This document shows, one piece after another, positions 1-11,611 of a DNA stretch of 64,000 nt (position 1 is its first letter; each line of letters begins with the position of its first letter). A program made the position numbers and the translations under genes. The stretch comes from Papaver somniferum. Taxonomy: Eukaryota > Streptophyta > Magnoliopsida > Ranunculales > Papaveraceae. The stretch covers positions 12,958,637 through 13,022,636 of the forward strand of contig NC_039358.1 in the NCBI RefSeq assembly GCF_003573695.1, read 5' to 3'. The notes under the pieces were generated by a model. The model was given only the letters and a program-made list of their open reading frames with translations. It made no database searches and was not told the origin of the DNA.

Positions 1-824
1 TTCGTACTTATTTTTCATATTCTTTATTTCAATTATTATTGATGATGAACTCCAAAACTATGAGTAACTAAAAATATTTTTTATTGAGGGTGATTTCAAA
101 GCCCGAAATAAGAACTCATGATTGATATGCAATAGCTCGTTTTCTCGCAAGTTTAGTTATTGTTTGATTTCTACCATGCTAATAATGTTTATGGATTTTT
201 CCTTAATTGTTTAAGTTCGAAATTAAATAGTTATGTCACAATCTTATTGCTAGTTTAGATTTTCTTCGACTCGAATTGTCTAGAGAATTAAACACAACTA
301 GCAATATGTGGGTATTGATGATGGGACTTTGTTAAGTACCCATATGTAGAAATTGACACTAGTAGGTGATTCATGCTTTTGAGTTCATCACTAGGATAAA
401 CCTTATCTCATAAAACGTTAAGCATTTGTTTAAGTCATACCTAGTAAGCGTACCTCTAGGGAACTTGGCAAGTAGAAACCGGTAGTCGAGCGCTTCCGTA
501 TCCGGTGAGCTTAGGAGATAATAATGGGATAGTTGAGCGTACTAATTATCCTAGGGATGTTAGTAACGAGATAATGCAAAGAACGTAGCTTTATGTCAAT
601 TTGATTTATATTCCGTGGAAGAGAATGAACCTTTAATCAATTTCATCTCATATTTGAATACAACTTTACAATTTCCAGAATTTCTATAACAAATCATCTT
701 GCTAAGAGTAATTTCATAACAAATTTTACTTCATACCTCCCTTGGGACGAATCTGCTTTCATTATATTACTTGCTAGTGTAAATAAAAGTAGAAAAAAAT
801 TATTTGCGAGTTGACACCTCGTCA
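1..824 (+). mobile_element. Athila-type element, 5' LTR (right part only)
   Basis: This stretch is nearly identical to 42873-43909, the right part of the downstream LTR, so it is the end of a 5' LTR whose start lies left of the window. It ends GACACCTCGTCA, directly followed by a primer binding site. The downstream LTR has a 212-bp tandem duplication near its end that this copy lacks. Short ORFs here are not coding. Confidence 0.93.
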
Positions 825-828
825 AAAT

Positions 829-846
829 TGGCGTCGCTGCCGGGGA
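829..846 (+). other. Primer binding site, tRNA-Asp type (Athila element)
   Basis: The sequence TGGCGTCGCTGCCGGGGA lies four bases after the LTR end. It matches the complement of the 3' end of plant tRNA-Asp(GTC), TGGCGCCGTTGCCGGGGA, except at two positions. Athila elements are known to use this primer. Confidence 0.85.
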
Positions 847-966
847 GGCATTGGCAAGTTTAGTTGTTATTTTTATTCTTAGTTTTTATTTTTTCTTTTC
901 GGTACAATTTCAGTTTACTAAATCAATCTCTTAGAATCTGACTTTCAGGTATTGTTTCTTTGGTGA

Positions 967-2241
967 ATGCGTGGAGAGGGCAGACCAAGTCCTATTGGTA
1001 TACGTCTTTGTTCGGGCACTTTACTAAAATACTTCATTCGAGCAGTGAATACTCTACTTACTCCTAGTTCTTCGTCTAGTGATTTCTCGGACTCGGACAA
1101 AGACGAAGACAACACAATGGGAGGTCGACCACCTGCTCCGAGAACACTCAAGGATCTCACTTCTCCAAACCTTGATCAGCAGCCTTTATGCATTCAGCTG
1201 AACGGAACCATTAAGTTGAAGCCGCAATTGATTCACTTGCTTCCCAAATTCAGAGGTTTAGCAGGAGAGGATCCTAATCGTCACTTGCAACAATTTTATC
1301 ATGTTGTGACTAGTTTAAAGCAAGCAACCGCAGATGCCGATATGGCTATGATGACAGCATTTCCTTTCTCCCTTATAGATGCTGCAGGAGAATGGTTCTT
1401 TTGTTTACCTCCTGGGAGTATAACCACGTGGAACGGGATGAAGAAATTGTTCCTTGAGAAGTATTTTCCGGCATCAAAAGCAGCAGTGATTCTCAAGGAA
1501 ATTTGTGGTATTGTACAAATATCGGGAGAGACTCTCTATGAATATTGGGAACGGTACAAGAAGCTTTTAGCTAGCTGTCCACACCATCAAATTAGCGATC
1601 AAATCATTAATCAATATTTCTACGAGGGATTGCTTTCTAATGAGAGAAATTTGATTGATTCCGCAAGTGGTGGTGCACTCACCAACAAGACCATTGCTGA
1701 AGCTGCAAGCTTGTTAGAGAATATGGCTGCAAACACGCAACAATTATTCACTAAAGATGAACCAACGGTAAGAAAGGTGAATGAAGTTGGCAATTCTTTA
1801 CATTTCGAACATCGTATGGGTAATATGGAGAAGATGATGCATTAAATATCAGCAAATGGCATACCATCATCATATAACGAAGATGTTGAGCAGGCAAGTG
1901 CTATGTACCAAAATCAACAAAGGTCGAGGTATGATTCGTACTCCAACACATACCCAGGTTGGCGAGATCATCCCAATTTCAGTTATGCCAATAAGCAATC
2001 TGCAGTCTATAATCCTCCTTTCAATCAACAAGGGGGGTACCAATTCTTGCAAAGTCCACGTCAAGCAACTCAAGGCACGAGTATAGATGACAAGTTGAAT
2101 CTTATTCTCAACACACTGGCGCAAGACAAGCAAAAGTCAGAGATGGATATGAAGGACATACGAACACAAATGGGTCAACTAGCTACTACGGTGAGCAAAT
2201 TGGAAGCACAAGCGGCTGGAAACTTCCTTCACAACCACTAA
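967..2241 (+). pseudogene. gag: Athila gag polyprotein (broken)
   Basis: Retrotransposon Gag, the structural protein of the virus-like particle. The first 292 codons (967-1845) hold a short Ser/Asp-rich leader and then a capsid-type domain of the retrotrans_gag family: the LLPKFRGLAGEDPNRHLQQF start and the FLEKYFPASK and GETLYEYWERYKKL motifs are typical of Athila. A TAA at 1843-1845 interrupts the frame, which stays open in the same phase from 1846 to 2241 (a Gln/Tyr/Asn-rich linker and a short coiled coil near LILNTLAQDKQKSEMDMKD). A single-base change in phase near 2220 moves the coding into the frame of the next entry. No CCHC knuckle is visible. The assignment is firm; the product cannot be made intact. 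Confidence 0.9.
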
Positions 2242-2249
2242 ATCATAAA

Positions 2250-3368
2250 GTGAATGCCAATGCTATTGAGCTACGAAGTGGGAAGCAAGTAGAGAAACCA
2301 GCAACATCACCGGTGTCCCATGAACTTGATTTGGAGAAAGAAGAGGGTGAAACATACCCTAAAAAGGCTGACCCGGTAACAAATTCTAACTCTAAAACTC
2401 GTGTTTCTACTTATGCTACTCCTCCACCTTTTCCTAGAAGGTTTGCAAAGTCGAACAAGGAGACATTGTACCAAGAGATTTGGGAGATCTTTAATAAGAT
2501 TGAAGTGAACATTCCACTAATTGAGGCAATAAGGAAGGTCCCTCGCTATGCGAAGTTCTTGAAGGAATTGTGCACTAACAAGCACAAGTTGACCGGTAAT
2601 GAGGAAATGAGTGTGAGGGAGAATGGTTCGGCATATCTTCAAAAGAAACTCCCACCTAAGTTGAAAGATCCAGGTAGCTTCACCATACCATGTACTATTG
2701 GTAAAATCAAGTTTGAACGTGTTATTCTAGATTTAGGAGCACCCAATAATGTCATGCCTGCCTCCATTAATGAATCATTGAATCTTGGTCCTCTTAAAGA
2801 TACCGGCATTGTTATACAACTTGATGATAGGTCTAATACTTACCCCAAAGGGGTTATTGAGGATGTTTTGGTGCAGGTTAACCAACTCATATTTTTGGCG
2901 GATTTCTATGTTCTTAACATGATGGACGAAGATTCACCATCGTCTACCCCCTTGTTGTTGGGTAGGCCATTCATGAGAACCTCAAGAACAAAGATAGATG
3001 TTTTTAAAGGCGCCCTAACTATGGAGTTTGATGATGAAATCATAAGTTTCAATATCTTTGAGGCTATGAGATATCCTTGTGTTGTGCATTCCTGTTTTTC
3101 AATTGATATTATTGATTCTCTAGCTCAACAGATTTTTGAATTGAATGTTGATGATGCTTTAGAGAACACCATAATGGAGGTTTTAGGTTATGGAAAATAC
3201 AAAGACCTTGAAAGTGAATTTTCTATTTGTGATAAGCTTAAAGAGGTTGTTTATCTCTTAACTCATTACAAGAAGTTCCACAAAAGTATAATGCGTCTTA
3301 TGTTTCTTTGCCACTTACTAATGAGATACTTTTACTGTCGATTTTGCAGGCACCTATTCTTGAGTTGA
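2250..3368 (+). pseudogene. pro: Athila gag C-terminus and aspartic protease
   Basis: This continues the polyprotein in a new phase. It begins with the IELRSGKQ motif that opens the gag-protease linker of Athila, then the PPFPRRF...NIPLIEAI...YAKFLKEL block and LPPKLKDPGSFTIPCTIG, all lineage hallmarks. The protease core follows: the active site reads DLGA (codons near 2730-2741), the Athila variant of DTGA, and LLLGRPFMRTSRTKIDV is the conserved protease C-terminal segment. The last ~20 residues before the stop are out of phase; from about 3308 the true coding continues in another frame (next entry), so a further single-base indel lies around 3300. Confidence 0.9.
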
Positions 3369-3688
3369 AACCTCTTCTGGATCACTTCAAATACGTATAT
3401 TTAGGTGATAAGGAAGAGTTGATGGTGATCATTGCCAAAGACCTTACCAAGGTGCAAGAGGAGAAACTTGTTCGAGTGCTAAGAGAGTACAAGTCTGCCA
3501 TTGGGTGGACCATTGCCGATATCAAAGGAATCATCCCTTTCACATGTATACATCGAATACTTCTTGAGGAGGGGGGAAAACCAACAAGAGAGGATCAACG
3601 TCACTTGAACCCTCCGATTATGGAAGTAGTCAAGAAAGAAATCCTGAAGTTGTTGGATGTCAAGGTTATCTATCCCATATCCGATAGA
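3308..3688 (+). pseudogene. pol: Athila reverse transcriptase, N-terminal part
   Basis: This is the linker and start of RT: LKYVYLGD-like and EEKLVRVLREYKSAIGWT, then an HRILLEEG-type segment and NPPIMEVVKKEILKLLDV. The frame is cut at 3689 by a solo LTR inside the codons for the segment that starts IYPISD. Subtracting the LTR plus one target duplication (1685 bases) puts this piece in phase with 5374 onward, so the gene was contiguous before the insertion. Confidence 0.9.
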
Positions 3689-5368
3689 TGATAGACACAT
3701 TTTTATGTATGATTTGTCCTTAATGTCTGTATTATTGGTACTCAATTTTGTACTTATTATGGTGTTTTATGTGTTTGTAGGTATTTTTGGGAAATAAACA
3801 TTTTTGGAAAAATCGGCTCGAAAAATTATGCGAAGCACCCCCGGAGGACATTTGCTATGCGGACTCTCAGTTTGGTTAAGGGGCACCTCAATTACTAAGG
3901 GACGCCTCAGGGGCGCCAACTGCTATTCGCACCCCCATCTCTGTTAGGGGGAGGTCGTCCCCTTCATTTGAATTTTCAGTTTGGCGGGAAACTGTTCACA
4001 GGCTATTATCAGAATTAGGGTTCATGATTTAGAGTTGTTTTAGAGAGATTCAATGGCTGAGATTCTTTGGGATGAGTTGTTTGTGCGTAACAGTCGTGGT
4101 ATGATTGTCTGTTTTGACTGAATTTGGCTAGATAATCCAAGGGATAAAACCAGAGCAGTTCGTGCACGGGAGAAATATGTTGTCACCTGCGTAACTGCTG
4201 AATCGAGTTTGGGAATATTTTGTGGGGATTCTTTCATGGTTTTGGACTTGTATGGGCCTGTTAAGATGAAACAGGACTGGTAACCCGGTTAGTTTGAAGA
4301 AAGAATGAAGTTTTCCTTGGTGTTTCAGTCAAACAGGGAAGAAATATATTCTCGGCTTTATTTCTAGGAAGTGTTTGAGGATTGCGCGTGTCTGGAGTGT
4401 TGGGATCTTTCTGTTCTTGTTATGAGCGAAATTGGAGTATGTTTGGATGCAACAGAAGCGTGTAGGAGTTAAACAGGGAAAGAAATCTCGGTAATATGCA
4501 GAGTGAGTAAAGAGAAGATATTGGCATTAACTAGTGATATTTTGAGGTCCTGTTGAGTATAAAAGAAGTGTTTGGGGGTCGTACAAGGGGGACGGAGAGT
4601 TTGGGAAGGATTTGGAACATCACAGAGGCGAAATACGATCACCAGAGAAACCTGCTGCTGCTGCTGCCATTGAAGAACACGAAGAACATAAGACCTCAAG
4701 AAGCAGTCTTATTTTTCTATAGTATTTGCGACTGTTCAGTGACAGTCTTAGAGCTACAGTAACAGTGACACATCCTCTGTATCGTTATTTGGTTTGTAAC
4801 AAATATAATTGTTATAAACCCGGTTTTGAATTATTTCTCCCTTTTCATCATTTGTAAACCATTTTTGAGCAATGAAATCGAATTTTGAGTATGTTTCCAA
4901 CATGATGAGAGGTTAAATTCTCGTGTAACCAAGGCAATGGATGAAGCTATTTACACATGAATAATGGGTAACTAATTCATTTTATCTAATGTTTAATTAT
5001 AATTCACTCAATCACTGCTTTTGCAGAGTTTTTAAATGTTTACATCTTAATTACTTGTGATTCAATTTGATAGATTATACTTTGTTTAATCAGTTGATAG
5101 TCTATGCTTAGGGAATACAATTAATATTTGAGAATATGTTTGATTTTTTGTGGATCAAGATATAAAGGATTCAAAGGTTAATTAGAGTTATGAAATATTT
5201 GATGTCATTCATTCATGTGTAATAGTGGATTCTAGTGTCTTGGTTATCTTTAATATCTTGAAATCAAATTTAGAGTTAAGTTTTCTTTATTTTTAGTAAA
5301 TCTAGAATCTTTTGCTTTCACAAGTCTCAACGAACCTATTACTACTACAACAACTTGAAAACACATCA
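3689..5368 (+). mobile_element. Solo LTR, same family as the 22099-30762 element
   Basis: It starts TGATAGACACATTTTTATG and ends ACACATCA. It can be aligned through its length with the LTRs at 22099-23634 and 29229-30762 but is clearly more diverged. The flanks ATAGA (3684-3688) and ACAGC (5369-5373) are a 5-bp target duplication with one change in each copy. It interrupts the Athila RT. There is no internal region, so this is the product of LTR-LTR recombination. The interior shows no gene. Confidence 0.9.
4558..4565 (+). promoter_or_regulatory. TATA box of the solo LTR
   Basis: TATAAAAG is at the position equivalent to the CTATAAATAGG box in the related LTRs at 22823 and 29951. It is probably the U3 promoter; transcription was not tested. 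Confidence 0.5.
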
Positions 5369-5373
5369 ACAGC

Positions 5374-5708
5374 AAATGGGTGAGCCCAGTTCAAGTCGCT
5401 CCAAAGAAGTCTGTAATTACAGTGGTGAAAAACGATGTTAATGACTTGGTTCCAACTAGAATCCAGACTGACTGGAGAGTTTGCATTGACTACCGAAATC
5501 TCAACTCTACCACCCGAAAGGACCATTTTCCCTTACCATTTATTGATCAAATGCTTGAAATATTGGCTAGACGCTCTCACTATTGCTTCCTTGATAGTTT
5601 TTAGGTTATAATCAGATTGTAATAGCTCCGAAAGATCAAGAGAAGACGACGTTTACTTGTCCGTTTGGAACTTTTACGTATAGACGTATGTCATTTGGCT
5701 TGTGTAAT
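5374..5708 (+). pseudogene. pol: Athila reverse transcriptase, palm part
   Basis: This RT segment resumes after the solo LTR. Visible motifs are WRVCIDYRNLNSTTRKDHFP, PLPFIDQMLE and, after a one-base deletion near 5598, an NQI...TTFTCPFGTFTYRRM...FGLCN segment. The deletion brings TAG into frame at about 5602. At the catalytic Asp block the residues after FLD are also changed. The segment stops at 5708, where the Tat element is inserted; the coding continues at 34529. Confidence 0.9.
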
Positions 5709-6075
5709 TGTTTATGGGTAAAAACTGATTCTGCTGTTTTTGGTAATTTGGGGTGTGTTGATGAGAAACGAGTTCTAACCATAAAAAAATGCATTGCACG
5801 GGAGTGCTTTTAGGTTCGAGAAATCAATCTGTAAGACTCTATCCTAAACCAAAAATGGTCGTTACAGATTCAATTCGGTCACAAGGTTTAGGAGAAGGGT
5901 TGATCTTAGGGAGGGAAGCGAAGAAGGTATTGAGATTGTGAAGGTGTCGGCTGTTTATGACTTGTATCAGAATGTTGAACTGGCTTGCACAATGTAAGCT
6001 ATCAGTTCTGGGTGTTTTCTGGATACTGTGACAACACTTGGTTTTTCTGTCCTTTTTTGAAAATAGGTCGGAGAA

Positions 6076-6085
6076 CCTATTTATA
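6076..6085 (-). promoter_or_regulatory. TATA box in the Tat LTR
   Basis: On the - strand this reads TATAAATAGG. The same box is conserved at 32313-32322 in the other LTR, so it is a plausible core promoter of the element. Confidence 0.55.
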
Positions 6086-6579
6086 CAAGTAATTGAGCGC
6101 AACCCTCATCTCATAGGAAGTGGAGGAAGTGAAGTGATGGAGTAGTGGGGTCGTGTAGGTGATTGTCACACGATCACGTATTTGCCCACTTCCCTCATCA
6201 TCGTTAACCGTCCATGCCCCCTGACACGTTCTCGTAATGGGCGTGTTGCACGCCGCACGCTATAAACCTCCATGTCAATGCCCCAGTAAGTATCCCCAAG
6301 TTTGTGACATGTTTGATGTCTCGAACGAGCGGGTCAAGTCGTGGGACTCGCCGCAAGAAATAGCGTACGGTGCTATTAAGTTAAATAACTAAGTGATTTA
6401 TGGGATTGATATTCATAAAATATCGTGCATGCTCGATGCATGTAATGCATCGTTTTTTAAGCAAGCACCTCAAAGCAATCGATATGCATGAAGCATCGCT
6501 GTTTTAAAGCTTGATTGAATAAGTCGCGGATCAAGCGTCTTAAAATAGAAATACAACCAACCATTTTTGAGTGATCGTT

Positions 6580-7840
6580 TGGAGGCCGTATGGCGGGCCA
6601 CCCCCTGGTCGATCACTCTCTGTGGCAGAGTGGCGGACGGTGATCATTTAGGCGCTCATTGATCGCCTAATTTTAATATAAACCTTCCGACCAAGCTGGA
6701 AAAGTTGGATGGACGAGATGATTTACGTCACATATTTGATGTCGTTGATGGAATTTAGGGTTTTTTAAAGGTGCACAAACATCCCTTTTTGGCTTGGTCG
6801 AATCCAAGCAGGGGAGCTATTTTTGAGTGAGACGATCGAGTGTGCGTGAAGATGGCTCACTGACGTGCATGCCTACCCCTCTCGGTCCCACAAATATTCG
6901 ATCTTGGACACTCAACTTGATCGGTAAAGATGAGTGGTCGTGATCGACTTGCGACAGAAACATATTGCCGCAAAGGGGTTTAAAGGTCGTGTGACATGCC
7001 ACCTTTGGGGGGCGCGTTTCGAGGCGCCGGTCCCTAGTCTGCATAGACCGGACAGTGACACGTAAAGGTGGGCCCACGGTGAACACGTTGACATCCATGG
7101 GACCTCTTGAGTCTATATCTACACCGTCCGTTTATGCTGGTGAAGATGGATAGTCACGATCGAACTACGACAGATGTGCATTGCCGCAAACCCTAATTAG
7201 GGTTTTGAATCAGTCACGCACACGTGACTTTGGCCAAGCGGTTTGGCACGTCGTGATCCTCTTTTGGAGATATCGATCACGTGGGGCCCATGTTGGGCTG
7301 ACGGTGAACGCATGTCCACCTTCCTGATGGTCCTAAATGTGATCTAAGCCATCCGAATATGCTGGCTAAATTGTATGGTCGTGATCGATTTAAGACACTA
7401 GTGGACTTCCGCGACCCTTGGAAAGCATCACGTCCATCATGCTTTGGGAAAACGTTCATTGCTCCATGACCATGTCGTGAGAAAACCGATCAGGTAAGGG
7501 TAGAGTGGGCCCTCTAGTGTGTACGTTAGCACTTCCCAATCGTTCATGGTATGATCTAATCCGTCCAACCAGGCTGGCGAAGTTGGACGGGTATGATAGC
7601 TTTTGAGACCGTTTTTTACGGTCTTGGCTAGTTCGAGCTTGGTTTTTACGCAGCGCAGTCGCTCACGTTTGGGTCAACGTTTGAAGTGCTCGTGAATGAG
7701 CAATATGGGGGTCGATCAACTAGAGGACTGGTGGGCCCGCCGGCGGTTGCTACAGTGATTGCCTGGTCCTGTTATGAGTAAGCTATGTTTGTTAAATCAT
7801 GCGGCCAAGTTGTGTGGCCGTGATTGTTTATGAGACTGAC
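6580..7840. repeat. Degenerate ~220-bp tandem subrepeats with hairpins in the Tat LTR
   Basis: A GTGGGCCC-like block recurs at 7069, 7281, 7505 and 7731 (spacing 212-226), with a weaker copy near 6592. Each is followed about 50-70 bases later by a short inverted repeat around CTGGCNAAGTTGG, clearest at 7558, where CCGTCCAAC and GTTGGACGG pair, and often by CGTGATCGA. The same series is in the partner LTR (32810-34060). Confidence 0.75.
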
Positions 7841-8302
7841 ATCAACAGTCTAGATTTTCTTTAAGAATAAATGTGTGTTCGATCACGCTATCTAAAGTGT
7901 GTGAACGCATTGATCTCTTTGCTGTATGAGTATTTTTTATGTAGATCCCAATACTGGCACTTTGGGAGATTCATGCTACTCTGCTGAGAGTGAACACTTT
8001 ATCGTCATGTCATGTCAGTAATGAGAGTTCGGCTGGGAATATAGCACGAGAAAATACCGAGCAAATCAGGCATTAATTAATAATGCTGGCATAAGATAGA
8101 GTTCACAGAGTATTTGGGATCGCTACTGCGCGCACCATTCTGAATGAATTTCATATATATACCGATTTGTTCAATACATATGTAAGTAAAGAGGTTTTAG
8201 CACTCGTCATTTTCAAATAGCTTATGTTCCTTTGCAGGATGACAGCACATTTAAATACAGGGTTTTGCAATTTTGACCCTGTACTAAAAGCCACCATCAA
8301 CA

Positions 8303-8316
8303 TTAAGTCCCCTGCT
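8303..8316 (-). other. Polypurine tract of the Tat element
   Basis: On the - strand the bases just before the 3' LTR read AGCAGGGGACTTAA, a purine-rich plus-strand primer directly abutting the LTR start TGTTGATGG. Confidence 0.8.
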
Positions 8317-8827
8317 TAGCACGTAACAGTGACATTGTTGCAGGGTAAGCAATAGATGGTGACAGACAAGAACAAAATTGAAAGACAAGGCGTGGAAGGA
8401 TTACCAGGAAACGCTTGCTCAACTCTTGCAATAAGTATAAGTACCGTTAATCCGGCTTCCTCCATGCATGTCGTCCGTGTATTCTCTTTCGGCAGCTGGT
8501 ATTCCGTGTCGATCTCCATCATTGCAGCAAGGAAGCGACCGCTACTTGAATTTGGAACAACAACCTCGCATCCTCAGTCAGGCTGACTAGGACTAAGATT
8601 TGGCTTGAACGCGTTCCTTCTTTGACTATCCAACGGTCCCTTCCTGGTTCTTAATTAGGGTCAAATGGAAGTATGACTTAGTTGGCGTTGAATCCTCCCT
8701 TATCGGATGAATCTCGTTACAACTTTCCAGACTCGTTTTAGGGTTTCTGTCATGTACATATACATGGACACCATTATCGTGTCGAGATAAAGATTCTCTT
8801 ATTGAAACTCTTGCTTTCATTATATCA
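8317..8827. other. Tat 3' untranslated region
   Basis: This lies between the polypurine tract and the first supported exon of the antisense gene. A 76-codon + strand ORF (8356-8586) has no recognisable motif; it could be an upstream exon of the antisense gene, but I cannot show it. Nothing else is visible. Confidence 0.5.
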
Positions 8828-9699
8828 GATAGAAGTGGATCATCTTCTTCAGCTCATCCAGACTCCTCTGCTAAACGCAAGCGACTTGTATCCAGAGTAT
8901 GATTTTAAACATTTTCTGATTTGAAGTAACAGTTCTTCTTTTTCCTTCGGCGTCTAATCATTGTTTTCTTTCAGAGAGGCCGAATCCCTGAGCCTTGCGA
9001 CAATTCTCCTGTTCAGATCATGCGAGTCAAGAAGATTATACCGGTATATCTTCTACTGGTGAATATGTATCCATATGCCATAGCTAGTTGGTGACGTAAT
9101 GTTAGAGCATTGCTCGGTCGAACTCGCATGCGTTGCTATCTCAAGCATGTTTGTCAATGTTATTGATCAAAACTATAAGTCTTGATTTGAAGTCTATTAT
9201 AGCTAAGTCTCGGACTAGGATAGAAAGTTTAGTTGAGCTCAAGAACTTCATGGCGATTCATCAGACAAGTAGAAGAACTACTTAAGGAACCCGTGGAACT
9301 TCTCGACAAAAAGGTATGTGAAGACATGAACTTATCTGTCACTCAAAAGTCTATCTACTCTATCTCCTACTCTTTGAGACAAGAAGTCGTATGCTATATA
9401 TATAACCTTGGATTATAAACATTTTGTATTTCGAGCCGAGTATACCTCGCCTATCTATATATCTAAATATGTGTTGGTAAGCTTTTCGCTTCGATCAAAT
9501 TTATCTTTACCATGTGACGGAAGTCATAATATGTTTCAATCATCTTGAAAATTGCTTTGACGAGAAATGGTGTAACAACTACATAACGTCCTCTAAGAAT
9601 GTTTCAATGATGGAAATGAGAGTTTATATTACATAACCAATGGTGGACGTAAGCATTGTTGTGGAAACACATTTATGTATAAGTCTTATTCCTTGAACC

Positions 9700-9960
9700 A
9701 AAGTTTGCGAACTTTGTTGATCAATATAACCGGAAGAATGGCGTGACCCAAGTCCGCGAACTCAGTACGTGAACTGCCGAAGTTCTCAAACCCAATAATT
9801 TCTGCTGGAGTTGACGAACTACTTGCGTGAAGATAAGTCCGCGAACCCAGTCCGCGAACCGGCGAAGTTCTCAAACCCGAGAATTTCTGCCGGAGTTTGT
9901 AAACTCTGCCCGGTAACTTAAGTCCGTGAACCTAGTTTGCGAACTTGAGAAGGTTATATA
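9700..9960. repeat. TCCGCGAAC-rich subrepeats in the copia LTR
   Basis: Variants of AAGTCCGCGAACC recur, each block followed by a GAAGTTCTCAAACCC...AATTTCTGC segment; two such blocks are visible here. The same array is present in inverted orientation in the solo LTR at 36330-36500. It may be a regulatory array of the U3, which is inference. Confidence 0.65.
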
Positions 9961-10416
9961 TCTGAAGATGATTTATGAACTTAAACTTAAAAAGACTAAG
10001 GAATGCAGTTTGCAAACCGTGGCTATAAAGTTCATGAACCGATTCAAGTGAATCAAATCATCTTTGCTTCAATTGTGTCTTGTGTAGTACATGAGATTTC
10101 CTTTCAACTGAACAACTCTCTAACTAGTTCATCTTGAAGTCATTTGAACTAGTTATGGTGAAGAATAACATGGTTGATATGAAATGCTCATACGGCTAAC
10201 CATTTGGTTAACTTTTGTTGAACCAACAAGTGCATATGTTTGGGTACGGTTAACAAACCTAGAAGCGTGCATTGTCAAGTGTATATAACAAGCTAAGTTT
10301 TCGATCTAACGGTTGAGAAATATTAGCTTGAATCTAAATCAAGTTTTTATCTAACGGTGAATATTGAATGCTTTGTTACTAAGCTAAGATTGATTGCAAA
10401 CCCTGATTTGAAAGAC

Positions 10417-10425
10417 TATATAAAG
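10417..10425 (+). promoter_or_regulatory. TATA box of the copia LTR
   Basis: TATATAAAG is identical in the 3' LTR (16266-16274) and is followed by GGAGACATCTAGTATTGTGC, consistent with a U3/R boundary shortly downstream. Confidence 0.6.
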
Positions 10426-11547
10426 GAGACATCTAGTATTGTGCAAAACTAATCCCCACACCTTACGTGTAATACTAGTTTGCGTGTTAGAGTTGATTCT
10501 CCTTTAACCTTTGGTTTTCTTCTTCTAAAACCAGGTTAACGACTTAAAGACTTCATTGGGATTGTGAAGCCAGCCCGTGATCTGATCTTGCATCTTCTAT
10601 CGTACGAGTACAATCAGATTGATTGGCTTGAGATTGATATCTCCGATAGGAAAGATATAAAAAGTAATCACAAACATCTTCGTCTCATTGTTTGTGATTC
10701 CGCAACATCTTGTTTCGCTACCATACGATTAAGATTGTTGTGAGGTGATCGATAGCTCTAGGCTGTTCTTCGGGAATATAAGACCGGATTATCAATTGGT
10801 TCCTGTTCACCTTGATTATTATCTAAAGACGGAACAAAACCTTTAGGGTTTATCTGTGGGAGACAGATTGATCCTTTGATAGACTTGCCTGTGGGAGACA
10901 GATTTGTTTATTGTCAAAGCCTGCGATTTTGGGTCGTAGCAACTCTTAGTTTTGGGTGAGATCAGCTAAGGGAATCAAGTGCGCAGTATCCTGCTAGGAT
11001 CATAGGATTAGGGATTACAATTGTACCTTGGATCATTGGGAGACTGATTGGCGTTCAACTACAGTCTAGTCCGAAGTTATCTTGGAGTAGGTTAGTGTCT
11101 GTAGCGGATTAATACAGTGTGTTCAATATGGACTAGATCCCGGGGGTTTTCTGCATTTGCGGTTTCCTCGTTAACAAAATTTCTGGTGTCTGTGTTATTT
11201 CTATTTCCGCATTATATTGTTTATCTTTATAATTGAAATAATACAGGTTGTGTGTTGTAGATCATCAATTATAATATCCAACCTTTGGTTGTTGATTTAA
11301 ATTTATTGATTCTTGGATATTGGTCTTTGGTACCATCCAAGTTATTCCTTGTGTTTGATTAAAGACTCGCTGATTTCTATTAGCTCGAGTAAATCAAAAC
11401 AAGAGAGAGATATTAACTCCTTGAGATACTTTTACCTAGATTGAGTCTGACTGTCTAGTTGATTCTCTAGAAAGTATTTCGGAGTTAGTCCATACAGATT
11501 GCTGAGCGAAATATTGGGTGGTGTTGTTAGACCCCCGCTTTTTCAAT

Positions 11548-11560
11548 TGGTATCAGAGCA
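11548..11560 (+). other. Primer binding site, initiator tRNA-Met
   Basis: TGGTATCAGAGCA two bases after the LTR end is the standard tRNA-iMet primer site of plant copia elements. Confidence 0.93.
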
Positions 11561-11611
11561 GGCAAACACGTTCAAGACCTTACAAGTATGTGTTTGTAGA
11601 AATCTGACTCT

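Larger units (their letters stand above)
5709..8302 (-). mobile_element. Tat element 3' LTR
   Basis: On the + strand it starts TGTTTATGGGTAAAAACTG and ends CCACCATCAACA; its partner is 31945-34528. The interior has a degenerate tandem series with a period near 220 bp (see the separate entry). ORFs predicted here, including a 93-codon one at 6817-7098, are by-products of those repeats. Confidence 0.93.
9100..11545 (+). mobile_element. Copia element 5' LTR
   Basis: It is 2446 bp, starting TGTTAGAGC and ending CTTTTTCA. It contains two ~100-bp imperfect subrepeats rich in TCCGCGAAC (about 9700-9950). The 3' LTR lacks this region. No gene inside. Confidence 0.93.

Noticed and set aside
6817..7098. 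93-codon - strand frame in the Tat LTR, with a similar one near 33045-33349
   Set aside because: It repeats only because the LTR is repeated; phases differ between the copies and there are no motifs.
11548..11560. Possible tRNA gene match
   Set aside because: Only the complement of the tRNA 3' end is present; this is a primer binding site, not a tRNA gene.
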